NCBI GenBank assembly: GCA_004194705.1
Contig: SADC01000339.1
Coordinates: 248,001-312,000 of the forward strand
Origin: Ditylenchus dipsaci
Lineage: Eukaryota > Nematoda > Chromadorea > Rhabditida > Anguinidae
DNA: 64,000 nt
Direction: 5' to 3'
Shown: positions 54,906 through 64,000 of the stretch, one piece after another
Layout: each line of letters opens with the position of its first letter
How positions within the stretch are numbered: the stretch's first letter is position 1
Made by a program: the position numbers and the translations under genes
The notes under the pieces: model-generated
Databases searched by the model: none
What the model was told of the DNA's origin: nothing
Seen by the model: the letters and a program-made list of their open reading frames with translations, nothing else

Positions 54906-55569
54906 TCTTTGTCTTAGGCCTTTTCCAAGAATTGTCCAGAATGTGAAGGCGTAGTTAGATAGAAGCCCGTTGGCGCGAAAATCCAAAAAGCTGATTCAAT
55001 TTTTGCACTACCATTTTTTCTGGACAGTCAATACGATGTAACACAATCCTATAAACACCAATAAAAAGCATGTCACAAAGACAGACATACTTTTCGGTAT
55101 ATGCTGACCCTTTACTTACCAACATAAGCTGGCCTAGCTTTGGCTAACATAACAACATCACATGGTGTCAAAATCTTCTAACGAATTTTTGGTTTGAAAA
55201 ATGTGTTTGAAATTTGAGTTTGAAAGCATTGCTTGCTAGTATGTGTGGGTGATCAGCACTTGAAGGGTGGTTTGTGATTAGTGTGACTCAGGTGTAAGGA
55301 AAACCGGAAATAAATTTCTCACTATTCAAATTAGTCACTTTTCAAAAAGAACATTGGCCCTAGAACGGTCACCCGGCTCATAAAAGATTGGCAAAAATAA
55401 GGCTAGAAGCAAGAGGGTGGCAGAAAACATTTTGTTTTTCACAGTGGGTGTGATTAAATATTTTTCTTTTCATTTTCATACTGCTTGCTATCACACAAAA
55501 ATTTTGCAGCTAAAAATTGTGGGAGATCAGGTATCCACCTATTTCTCCTTGACTTCACAAGCAGTGCTG

Positions 55570-55995
55570 TAAATTTAGGCACCGGCTAAGCTTCAGGCAC
55601 CTGTTTCTAGCACATATTAGTAATGCCCTCACCGATGCCGTGAATTATTAGGTAGCTCAGAAATAGGCACAGCGCTAGGAATGAAAAAAATTATCATTTA
55701 AAGTTTTCTACATATCGGCGCCGGTTCGGCACCGAAACAATTTCAACTTCAAATTTTCGTGTAAATTGTTCAGGTGTCAAACCGGTGCCGCTATTTTAAA
55801 AGGATCAAATAACAATAACTAATTTTTTTAATAACTAATTTTAATAACTAATTTTAAAAATAACTAATTTTTTAATTCCTTATCCGGGGCCAATGTCTGA
55901 GCTACCTGATAATCCATCTCACCGGGCTGAACGATGTAAATAACTGATAGAAAAAAGCGCATGAAGCTTAGCCGGTGCCGAGATTCACATCAATG
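55570..55995. repeat. Inverted repeat with GGCACCGGCTAAGCTTCA ends
   Basis: Left AGGCACCGGCTAAGCTTCA near 55578 is matched in reverse by TGAAGCTTAGCCGGTGCC near 55965-55982. A short direct repeat of TAATAACTAATTTT lies in the centre (55815-55875). Probably a non-autonomous transposon; flanking duplications not resolved. No gene is seen from 54906 to 56174. Confidence 0.5.
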
Positions 55996-56174
55996 TTCAT
56001 AAGAACTGTTTTTGAAAGTTTAGCTTGATTAGGATTCAGAGGCATTTTTCAAGCGCTTAAATAATTTTTTGCATAATTAATAAAGAAGTTTGGATTCATC
56101 TCAAAAATTTGCCATAAAGCGATACAAAAAAGTTTTCAGTTTCAAAAGGTGGCTCATCTATAATAAAAGATTTT

Positions 56175-56257
56175 GCGTGCTGCAGGATTCGAACCTGCGC
56201 CCACAGAAGTGGACTGCGACCTGAACGCAGCGCCTTAGACCGCTCGGCCAAACACGC
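56175..56257 (-). tRNA. trnL-CAG: tRNA-Leu(CAG)
   Basis: The 83-nt sequence on the minus strand folds as a class II tRNA. The acceptor stem is GCGTGTT/AGCACGC, the A box TGGCCGAGCGG, the anticodon arm CTGCG-TTCAGGT-CGCAG with anticodon CAG, a long variable arm (TCCACTTCTGTGGG), and a B box GGTTCGAATCC. It is intronless. CCA is not encoded, as expected in eukaryotes. A run of T follows on the minus strand a short way downstream. Confidence 0.97.
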
Positions 56258-56370
56258 TACATGTAATGATTAATTATTCTCCAAAAAATAACGCAATAAT
56301 TATATCATTTAAAAAACGTTGTTGATACTTGAGAACCGAACAAAAATGTGATAATGTCATTTTTTAGTTA

Positions 56371-56629
56371 CCGTATTTTCTCTATTAATTACCCCGGGTA
56401 ATTATTTTTCAACCCCTGAAAAATCGAAAAAAAAATATTTTGATTTTGAGATTTTGGGTGCTCAACCAAAATTTAAAAAGTGGAATCAACTAAGTTCGTG
56501 GTGATTAAGAAAATGCAAAAAACAGATCTGCAAAATATTTTTTTGAGCTGAGATACAGGGTGCCTATGAGGGGTAATTAATAGAGAGGGGTAATTATTAG
56601 AAAGGGGGTAATTGATAGAGAAAATACGG
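56371..56629. mobile_element. TA-flanked CCGTATTTTC-type MITE
   Basis: It is flanked by TA (56369-56370, 56630-56631), with ends CCGTATTTTCTCTATTAATT and its inverse. It is almost the same as 7394-7651 along its length and related to 27397-27646, where the subterminal AATTACC is replaced by AGTTCCAC. Confidence 0.9.
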
Positions 56630-57117
56630 TAGGCTCAAATCGAAAACACCCGTCAAAATCATTAAATCTCCCGTCAAATTTAAATTTTTGCATAAATTTT
56701 GCGGGAATTCAAATTTTCAAGTCAGAAAATAACTTGGATTGGTCAGAATCCCACCCCGGAATGGCCAGAAGCGCCTGAAAGTTGGTTTTTTGGGGTTTAC
56801 TAAAGGGGGAGTAAAGTTTTTGCGAAAAATCGATTGAGCGGATCAGATTTCGGGTCAGATGGGCTTAATCGCCCAGAATTCCTGGTTTATGGTGGTTTTT
56901 AGTGGTTCAGGGTAGAGTTGTGGGTTAATTATATGACTATTAACTGTATGAGCACAAAAGTCGGTAAGCATAGGTCATATGACTGAAAATTTTGATAATT
57001 AGTTGACCCCCAGATTTTTCATCCATTAGGAGACCAGCAGAAATACCCAAAAGCATGGTGAAAAACTCAGAGCTAGAATTTATATATTATATAATACACA
57101 TAGCTATTTCCATCAGT

Positions 57118-57192
57118 GGCATGTATGGTGCAGTAGGTAAGTCGATGGGATGAATTTTTTTCACCAGTGGTTCGATTCCGCCCTCTGACTGT
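57118..57192 (+). repeat. tRNA-derived sequence (A and B boxes)
   Basis: A-box-like TGGTGCAGTAGG and a consensus B box GGTTCGATTCC are correctly spaced, but the stems do not pair as in a tRNA. A poly-T run follows. Likely a tRNA pseudogene or SINE head. Confidence 0.4.
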
Positions 57193-57299
57193 TTCATTTT
57201 TTTTCTTGACTATTTTTGGTCAAAACATCCCAGAAGCTATAAGAAACATCAAAGGAGGATCAAAAAGCAAAAAAAGCAACTTAACATATCACTAATGTT

Positions 57300-57520
57300 A
57301 CTGAAAACCGCGTTACGAAAAAGTTTCTTACGAAAATTCGCTGTTACGAAAAGGTTTCTTACGAAAATTCGCTCTTACGAAAAAGTTTCTTACGAAAATT
57401 CGCTCTTACGAAAAAGTTTCTTACGAATTTTCGCTCTTACGAAAAAAATTTCTTACGAAAATTCGCTTTTACGAAAATTCGCTCTTACGAAATTGTCTTC
57501 TTACGAAAGCTCGTACAGCC
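57300..57520 (+). repeat. Minisatellite, about 30-bp unit
   Basis: Seven or eight tandem copies of TTACGAAAATTCGCTC separated by TTACGAAAAAGTTTC. The open frame over it is a consequence of the repeat. Confidence 0.85.
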
Positions 57521-57875
57521 GGGAGATTTAATGATTTTGACGGGTGTTTTCAGGTACAGCCTTTTTAGTTATTGATGTATACCATTCGACAAAGCAAGAA
57601 AATCTATGTCAGAAAAAGCTTCAAAGTAGGTTGAAAAAATGGTTTGGGAGTGTTTAACGAAACTCTTTAAAAAAATTCAAAATCAGTTTTAACGTGAAAC
57701 TCATATTTTGCTAAGAAAACCCCCAATTTTTAAAACCGGATTCGAGTTCAGCATGGTCGATTCACTGTAACTGCCCTCAAGTATAAAACTTGCAGAATCT
57801 CGAACTCCGCTCAAGACAATAAATATTCAGATTTTCTGTACGTTTGAAGGAGATGTCGTGGGATGGGGCGACGGC

Positions 57876-57955
57876 CTTTTCGTCCCCGGTCATTTCGTCC
57901 GCCGGTCATTTCGTCCGCCGGTCATATCGTCCCCTGGCCTTTTCGTCCCCAAAAG
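57876..57955 (+). repeat. Minisatellite, 16-bp unit
   Basis: About five copies of CCGGTCATTTCGTCCG. No gene. Confidence 0.8.
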
Positions 57956-58316
57956 CCGCCAATTTGAAATTTTCAAACAGGTTCAGATCCATGTGGTAGC
58001 AGACATTTTTTTCTTAAATGACAGTCATATATTTGTATTTATAAGACCCGTGAGCCTCAGGATGATAGTGTAATCCCCTGGTACCTCCTCCAAATGGGTA
58101 TCCACCTCCAGAATCCGAAATATTGGATTTAATTGAAAGTAACTAAAAATTATTGTACCTATCCATAATTGGTTTCTGAAGACGGTTTTATAATGCTAAA
58201 ACATCAGGAGCCCCAGTTCTGGAGTTTTTCTTGGAATCCACTTGGAATCCCGGTATGGGGGCGAAAGAGCAATCGAACCATCTTGTATCCCCTAGCCATA
58301 CAGTTCAAACTACTGA

Positions 58317-58592
58317 AGGGCCATTACTCCACTCTCTCGACTCTACTGGGGTGAAACCACTGAAGGCAGTGGTCTCGGGCAAATCTATCGAAGAGCTATT
58401 ATCCAGCTCCACGACACGCCCTACGAACATTACTTGGCAGGACTTCAGCTTGAAAAGAAACGAAAGAAGTACTCTGACGCCGATGACATAATTCTAAAGA
58501 AGGTGCAGCAATATGCAAGAACTGATCCAGAAGACCTGGACCTCATGGAATATCTTCGAGGATTGGCCTTTAACTTTATTATAAATCAATGA
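58317..58592 (+). CDS. Last exon of an unrecognised protein
   Basis: An open frame from 58317 to the TGA at 58592 reads RLYWGETTEGSGLGQIYRRA, then IIQLHDTPYEHYL, a Lys-rich KKRKKYSDADDI and MEYLRGLAFNF. The codon use and charge pattern look like a real soluble, helical C-terminus. Two other frames overlap it upstream (58169-58354 and 58231-58491) with similar text, so the true upstream boundary, or a frame break near 58320-58380, is unresolved. Upstream exons were not found. I do not recognise the family. Confidence 0.45.
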   Translation, partial: RAITPLSRLYWGETTEGSGLGQIYRRAIIQLHDTPYEHYLAGLQLEKKRKKYSDADDIILKKVQQYARTDPEDLDLMEYLRGLAFNFIINQ

Positions 58593-58792
58593 TCGAGTAG
58601 TTATTTGTTTGATGTTTAGTTTTTGTTGTTATATTTTTTGCCCAATAAGAGCCCGAGGTGGAAATTTTAAAAGATGAACATCTATTGAACCATTATTAAT
58701 GTGTAACTGTTGCAAATTGCACAGTTATTATGCTAATTAGAAATTGTAAGGGAGGCAGATAGCAGAGAAATAAGAAACAGGCATGGGGCGAC

Positions 58793-58862
58793 CCGATAGC
58801 TCAAATGGTTAGAGCGCCCACTTGCAAGGAGGATATCGTGGGATCACACTTTTTCCAGGCCT
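58793..58862 (+). repeat. Degenerate tRNA-Ala-like sequence
   Basis: GGCGACCCGATAGCTCAAAT with a good A box (TAGCTCAAATGGTTAGAGCG) and a CTTGCAA anticodon loop (TGC, Ala). The B box region (GGGATCACAC) is broken and the acceptor stem does not pair, so it is a pseudogene or SINE part. Confidence 0.45.
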
Positions 58863-58903
58863 GTACAAAAGCCGTACGCGGCCACTGGCGTACGCTTACT
58901 AAA

Positions 58904-59740
58904 TAGGTGAGGAATCGTCCGGTTTTATTAATAGGTGACGAATTGTCTCGTTTTGACGAGAGGTGACGAATTGTCCGGTTTTATCGGTAGGTGACGAATC
59001 GTCTCGAGTGACGAATCGGCCGAGGAGCCGAATCGTCACAACCGCTTCTGAGTTATTTCTGGATACCGAAGGTGTTTGAAGTAATTTGAGGTATTGAGGG
59101 TGGTTTTAAAAAGTTTGAGGCTGTTAGGGCTTAGGTTCTCGTTATAAGCGGTTTAAGGCGCACATGTGTGGCTCAGAGATATTTGGGGCGTTCAATGTAC
59201 TTTTGACTGGTTTGAGGTGGTTTTAAAAGATTTGAGGTGGTTTTGGATGATTTGAGACCTTTGGGGTGTTTAGTGTGGATTTTAGGTGTTTTCGGTCGGA
59301 TTAGCATAATTTAGACCACTCAAGGTGTTTAAGGTGGTTTTGAGTGGTTTATGATGGTTTGAGAACATTTGGGGTTTTCAGGGTGTTTTAGGTAGTTTCA
59401 AATAGTTTGAGACCATCTGGTCTGTTTCGGGTGGTTTTGGGTGGTTTCGCATGATTTGGGACCATTCGGGTGTTTATGGCGGTTTTGGCTGGTATGAGAC
59501 CATTGGGGTGTTTAGGACGGCATTGAGTGGTTCGGCACGGTTCCGGATCATTTGCGACCATTTTGGGGCGTTCTGAGTGGTTCGGCACGGTTCCGGATCA
59601 TTTGCGACCATTTTGGGGCGTTCTGAGTGGTTTTGTGTCATTTAGGTGTGTGCAGGGTGGTTAGTGCTTCAAGTAGAGTGCTTTAAGTGGTTCAGGCTCA
59701 CTTAAAGTGGTTGAAGGTAGTTTGAGGTGGTTTGTATACC
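58904..59740 (+). repeat. Two adjoining tandem arrays
   Basis: From 58904 to 59035 there are about five copies of AGGTGACGAATCGTCCGG. From 59050 to 59740 a degenerate array of GGTTTGAGACCATTTGGGG / GGTGTTTAGGGTGGTTT units follows, including an exact 55-bp duplication near 59530-59630. An array of the same type in the opposite orientation lies at 23585-23710 (CCAAACCACCCCAAATGG type). Confidence 0.75.
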
Positions 59741-60331
59741 CTGAGAATGAGTAATAACAAGTCGAACATATAGTTGATAGAGTTTGACTCTATAAAAAGC
59801 GCTTAACCAACTTGAAGTGGGTCTGAAACATGCCCTGGAGTGCTCAAATAGTTTCCTAAAATGGTCTGAGTACAAAGCATAAAAAGTCCTATTGGGGACA
59901 GAGCGAGAGTGCAAATAAAACTCGCAGTCCACATTTGGACCACGAGTGACAATTTTCTCGTCACTTTTAGAGTGAAGTCTGCTTTGAAATCTATACTTCA
60001 CTTTACATCACACTCATTGGGGACAGAGTGCAAGTGAGAGTGAGAAGAAGAGTGCGAGTGAGAGTGAGCGTTTTTTCATTTCGCATTGGGGACAGAGTGC
60101 GAGTGAAAATGAGAGTGAAAAAGTTGCATTGGGGACGCGCCTTTAGAGCGGTCTCAAACGTGTGCCCCACACTGAGCACTAAAAGGCGCAATTTGAAAAA
60201 GTGTACCGAGTCGTGTATTGTACCGAATCGTAGGGCAGTCAAAATGTTATGACGGCTGAAAACTGTGCACATCTATTTTAGCAGTGCTAAATTAAATTAG
60301 ATTAATTAAATTTAACTTACTGTATTACCTC

Positions 60332-60751
60332 CAGTGTTTCCAAAAAACAGAACACAGAATTAACCACAGAATTTTTAAAAGTGCTCGTAATTGTGTTTTT
60401 TGTATGGTATTTTTGCTAATTTTTTGTGCGTTTTGTTCAGCGTTAAAAGTTGCGGTAGAGGACTATACGCGTTTCGGAAATTTTCCACTAAAACAGCAAG
60501 AAAATTGACTTTTGTCCCAAAAAAGTCAAAAACAGAATTCTGTTTTCTGTTTTTGACTTTTTCAAGACAAAAGTCAAATTTTCTTGCTGTTTTAGTGGAA
60601 AATTTCCGAAACGCGTATGGTCCCCTACCGCAACTTTTAACGCTGAACAAAACGCACAAAAAATTAGCGAAAATACCATACAAAAAACACAATTACGAGC
60701 ACTTTTAAAAATTCTGTGGTTAATTCTGTGTTCTGTTTTTTGGAAACACTG
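60332..60751. mobile_element. Near-perfect palindromic hAT-like MITE inside another MITE
   Basis: The ends are CAGTGTTTCCAAAAAACAGA and its inverse, with an exact 8-bp duplication ATTACCTC (60324-60331, 60752-60759). The arms are about 200 bp and nearly identical. The host, 60320-61006, has ends CTGTATTACCTC and GAGGTAATACGG, TA flanks, and its own inverted repeat (AACACAATGCCA, AAGCAAGTTACCACTC). Confidence 0.9.
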
Positions 60752-61052
60752 ATTACCTCTAATAAGAGCCCCCCCCTGATTCAAAATCGTGTTTGTGGCA
60801 TTGTGTTTTTGACCTATTTTTTGGTCACTCCTCTCAAGCAAGTTACCACTCATTTTGTAGCGAGAGAGATGACTAGCGAGAGAGATGAGCTACAAAATGA
60901 GTGGTTACTTGCTTGAGAGGAGCGACCAAAAAGTAGGTCAAAAACACAATGCCAAAAACACGATTTTGAATCAGGGGGGAAGGGGCTCTTATTAGAGGTA
61001 ATACGGTAATTAAAACAAATTAAATTAAACTAAATTAGCACACTGTTTATTC

Positions 61053-61325
61053 GGCACTACCAGAAATTAACACAATTGATTATAGCACAAATTGATTATG
61101 ACACAAATCGATTATAACACATATTAGTTCTCATGGGCTCTTTAGAAATATTTGTATCCGTGTCTGCATTCTTATCCGTAACACATACCGTAAACACGGC
61201 TTGCTATTACATACAATTTATTACGCAAACACGGCTCATTGTGGCCGAAAACTCGGTCTAGTTATAACCAATTGTGTCATAATCAATTTGTGCTATAATC
61301 AATTGTGTTAATTTCTGGTAGTGCC
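61053..61325. mobile_element. hAT-like palindromic element just before a gene
   Basis: The ends are GGCACTACCAGAAATTAACA and its inverse, with an exact 8-bp duplication GTTTATTC (61045-61052, 61326-61333). The subterminal CACAATTGATTATAGCACAA is repeated. It ends 63 nt before the ATG of the gene that follows, so it may lie in that gene's promoter. Confidence 0.88.
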
Positions 61326-61387
61326 GTTTATTCTACGATTTATCCAACAGGATGTAACCAATTTCACTTTTTTACTTCAGGAATATC

Positions 61388-63248
61388 ATGAATCAATTAT
61401 CGAAGAAGCTGCAACAAGCTTGGCTGAAGTGGGATATTTTGCTGAAGAAATGGAACAAATGGATGCTCGAAAAAGATGCTCGACAAAATTGAGCGAAACA
61501 TGTTTTGGCTTCGTGGTTGGCCTTTTCTTTGGTTGCGCAAACTCTTGATCTTTCGCGCTCAATTCAATAATATGGTCAGTTTCCGCAATATTAAGTGGCT
61601 TGATGGTGTGGGTGACTTCCACGAGGACGAGGTTGATTGATGCATCTTTTCTTATCCTCACTGTTAAACATTTTTAACCTCAGGTCTACAGTAATGACCA
61701 GCTTCCTAACTATTACTTCACTAGTGGTGACCTAGAATTATGCCTCTCGCCAAGTGGAAGGTTTTTGTTTGTCCATCTACGGGACCAGGTACTTTCTTAT
61801 TTGTCCTGTCATTAAGTTGTCGTAACTTTGTTTTCCACAGGCCTATGTGACCAGTGAGTTCAATTCCGATGTTTCTATCCAGACGTGTGTCATAGATTTG
61901 CTTTTGGGGGAACATTACAATGTGGACATCAATGGCCTCAGTGAAGTGTCTCCAGGTGATCCTTACTACAATTTCGTCGGATTCTATGCCTTGAGTGACA
62001 GTGTTGTCGTCTACTTGGATAAGTTTCCTGAACAAAGAACACTTCGACAACAAGTCATTTCTGTGAATTTTGCTGTTACAATTTTTTGAAGTTACCGTGG
62101 TTGTTTACAGATCAATCATCGTGAGCACAAAGCAGACTGTGTGGGCCATCGTGTTTTTCGCTTGAATGAATCCAGATTTGCGTTTGCCGGATTTATAGAG
62201 AGATTTGACTATGGCCCAGATTATTGTGCTATTTCAAATGAGCAAGGTGGCCTTTAACGATTATCACCTACATTCCCTGAATTGCGAATTTTTAGGACAA
62301 ATATTGCGGTTTTCCAAGAATCCAGTGCTCTCAGTGGGTGCAATACCTTTTCGCTTTGCATGGTTGGCAGATAAAATTTCAGGGTGCCTTTGCTGTTTCT
62401 ACTTCTCGCCATCCCTTTTTGGTCGCCCTACGTTGTTTTCTGCTGATGCTCCTAATGATTTGTACTTCCCATGTCTCGGTGATGCTTCACGACTAATAAA
62501 TTTTGCTGCTGCAGAAAGTTTTGATAATCCAAACAGCTGGCCAAGTACGGCTTTCCATCGTTACTTTTTTAGGTTTGTTGTGTTCTCTTAAATTTCGTGC
62601 CATTGCCAATCTTTTCTCACAGTTCTCAAGAGTTATCTGTGCAATTCGCTACTCCTTGCTATAGAACTGGCTTTCCTGTCTTCTTTCGAGGGAATGCCAC
62701 ATCTTCACAGCGTTGGGTAGACAAAGAGGAAGCCGGGTGGTATCAGTCTTCTAAATTTTTGAGACTATGATTCTGTAAGGTGTTTTCAGACACCTGTGGA
62801 AGTCACGCTGTATCCTGCAAGTTCTTCTGCTTTACGCACGATTTTGTTTGTCAGCCGTCTGGTTACAGCTTCGACCTTTTGTTGGACATCTATGCGTTGC
62901 ATAATTGAGGTGAATTATGTAGTATATGCATACTTCTCCAATTAAAATCTGTGATTCCTAAGCCGCACTTTGCCTTCTCCTTCGCATTGTACTTTCGCCT
63001 GCTTCTGTCATACGCTTTAAGCAGTGTTCGCGAAGAGCTTCACAAATGCGTTCGAAAACTGTTTTCATCACACACGATCTCGTATGGAATGCTGGACACT
63101 AGCGAATGGCGTTGGATGAGCACCTTTTACATTCCTGGTTCCCTTCCTTCTAAGATTATAAGCGAAGAATCGCTAGAACAGGTTTCTTACAATTGTACTT
63201 GGGTATGCGTTTTGCTGTTTGTAGCTGGTCGGACGACTTTACGATTAA
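61388..63248 (+). CDS. Unrecognised multi-exon protein
   Basis: The proposed exons are 61388-61631, 61684-61788, 61841-62053, 62111-62246, 62296-62572, 62623-62716, 62790-62909, 62963-63181 and 63225-63248, with introns of 43-73 nt, for about 475 residues. The start has a basic amphipathic segment (LSKKLQQAWLKWDILLKKW), then a body of beta-like strands (SGDLELCLSPSGRFLFVHLR, YYNFVGFYALSDSVVVYL), four or more Cys (DCVGHR, DYCAIS, ATPCYRTGF), and an Asn-X-Thr site in FFRGNATSSQR. The first exon stays open only if AAAA at 61485-61488 is one base longer, and exon 5 has a possible break near 62430 (or an intron 62335-62381). An alternative end reads through to the stop near 63310. The region is richer in GC than its surroundings. 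I know no family that fits. Confidence 0.55.
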
Positions 63249-63310
63249 GCACTTCCTGTTCAGCGTACCAAGTGTGTTTCAAACCCGTCTTGTCCAGTGA
63301 TGAACAATAA

Positions 63311-64000
63311 GTGCATTTCTTTAAGAAGAATTGTGGAAATGAAGCTGCAGCGTTTTCCGAATATTGCTTTGAAAGAGGCTGGTAAAAAACTAATTCGATA
63401 TTACGATCGTTGTTAGCATATCGTGTGTGTAAAATGTAAAAAAGTTTGTGTATGGTGCGTTAATAAAAGTCACTGAGGTGTAGTTTGTGCGTCCCTATGA
63501 TGATTTCCTATGTTTACGGTTCGCGAGTCGCATTCTCTGTCTAGCAGGTAATCGTACCTTATTTTTCGTCCTGTTCACTATACTTTGCGTCGATCTATGC
63601 TAATTTCTGTCGTGCCATAGCGCAAAGGTTCACACTAGGTTTTAAAAAATTGTACGGAGGGTGATAAACAAGAGATTCTTTGTAGATCGATAAAAGCACG
63701 TTATTGAAACGTTCCGCTAGAGAAAGATTTAACTGTAACGATAAAAATAGTAGAAAGATACTGAGATTAAACAATTTACAATTGACCGCTTTTCGGTCAA
63801 TTGCTGTCAATTGACCGGTCACTTTACCGGTTTTTTTCTTGACCGGTCGATTGGTCAACCCTATCTATGATCCAATTTCTGTTTTACTGAATAATCATCC
63901 ATGCACCAACCAAAGCAACTGGTCCTCCAATTGGTGCATTTTTTTATGTTTTTCAGGTTCCAAAACTAGTTAACTGTACTGATTCGAGCATACTAAAGAA
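63311..64000. other. 3' flank and repeat edge
   Basis: No gene is supported. An AATAAA-like ATTAATAAAAG lies near 63460. From about 63860 the sequence enters a copy of the dispersed repeat with CATGCACCAACCAAAG and GTTCCAAAAC, seen also at 3180-3400, 23870-24290 and 25200-25980; it runs off the window. A palindromic TTGACCGGTCA cluster lies at 63780-63850. Confidence 0.5.

Noticed and set aside
57300..57520. CRISPR-like array
   Set aside because: Units are directly tandem without unique spacers, and the host is a eukaryote.
60375..60708. Mirror-image open frames on both strands with nearly the same protein
   Set aside because: They come from the two arms of the palindromic hAT-like element 60332-60751; the same text on both strands is expected from a palindrome and is not coding.

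Overview
This is nuclear DNA from an animal, almost certainly a nematode. It is AT-rich, its genes are split by GT-AG introns that are often only 43-57 nt long, and it encodes nematode-type families: a DB module secreted protein and serpentine chemoreceptors. Several genes have a splice-acceptor-like site 5-17 nt before the ATG, which would fit spliced-leader trans-splicing. The species cannot be named from the sequence.

Layout. 482-1496 (+) is the C-terminal end of a multipass membrane protein. 6288-11429 (+) is a small secreted protein whose introns are filled with transposons. 13923-15086 (+) is a secreted double-psi beta-barrel (RlpA/expansin-like) protein. 46917-15708 (-) is the main gene, an orthologue of Rictor, the TORC2 subunit, in about 28 exons over 31 kb. 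Two plus-strand genes lie inside Rictor introns: a ShKT-like/Gln-rich/DB-module secreted protein (31240-35171) and an unrecognised protein (36517-38896). 52022-48279 (-) is a serpentine chemoreceptor broken by a transpos­on in transmembrane segment 5. 56257-56175 (-) is tRNA-Leu(CAG). 58317-58592 (+) is the last exon of an unknown gene. 61388-63248 (+) is an unrecognised eight- or nine-exon gene.

Most of the remaining DNA is non-autonomous DNA transposons, many nested: hAT-like elements with exact 8-bp target duplications, TTAA-flanked elements, TA-flanked pogo/Tigger- and mariner-like palindromes, and foldback elements ending in inverted minisatellite arrays. No intact transposase was found. 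Exons and introns were derived by eye from reading frame, splice signals, phase, and for Rictor recalled similarity to the vertebrate protein. Several coding exons carry single-base frame breaks, which are either assembly indels or real decay.
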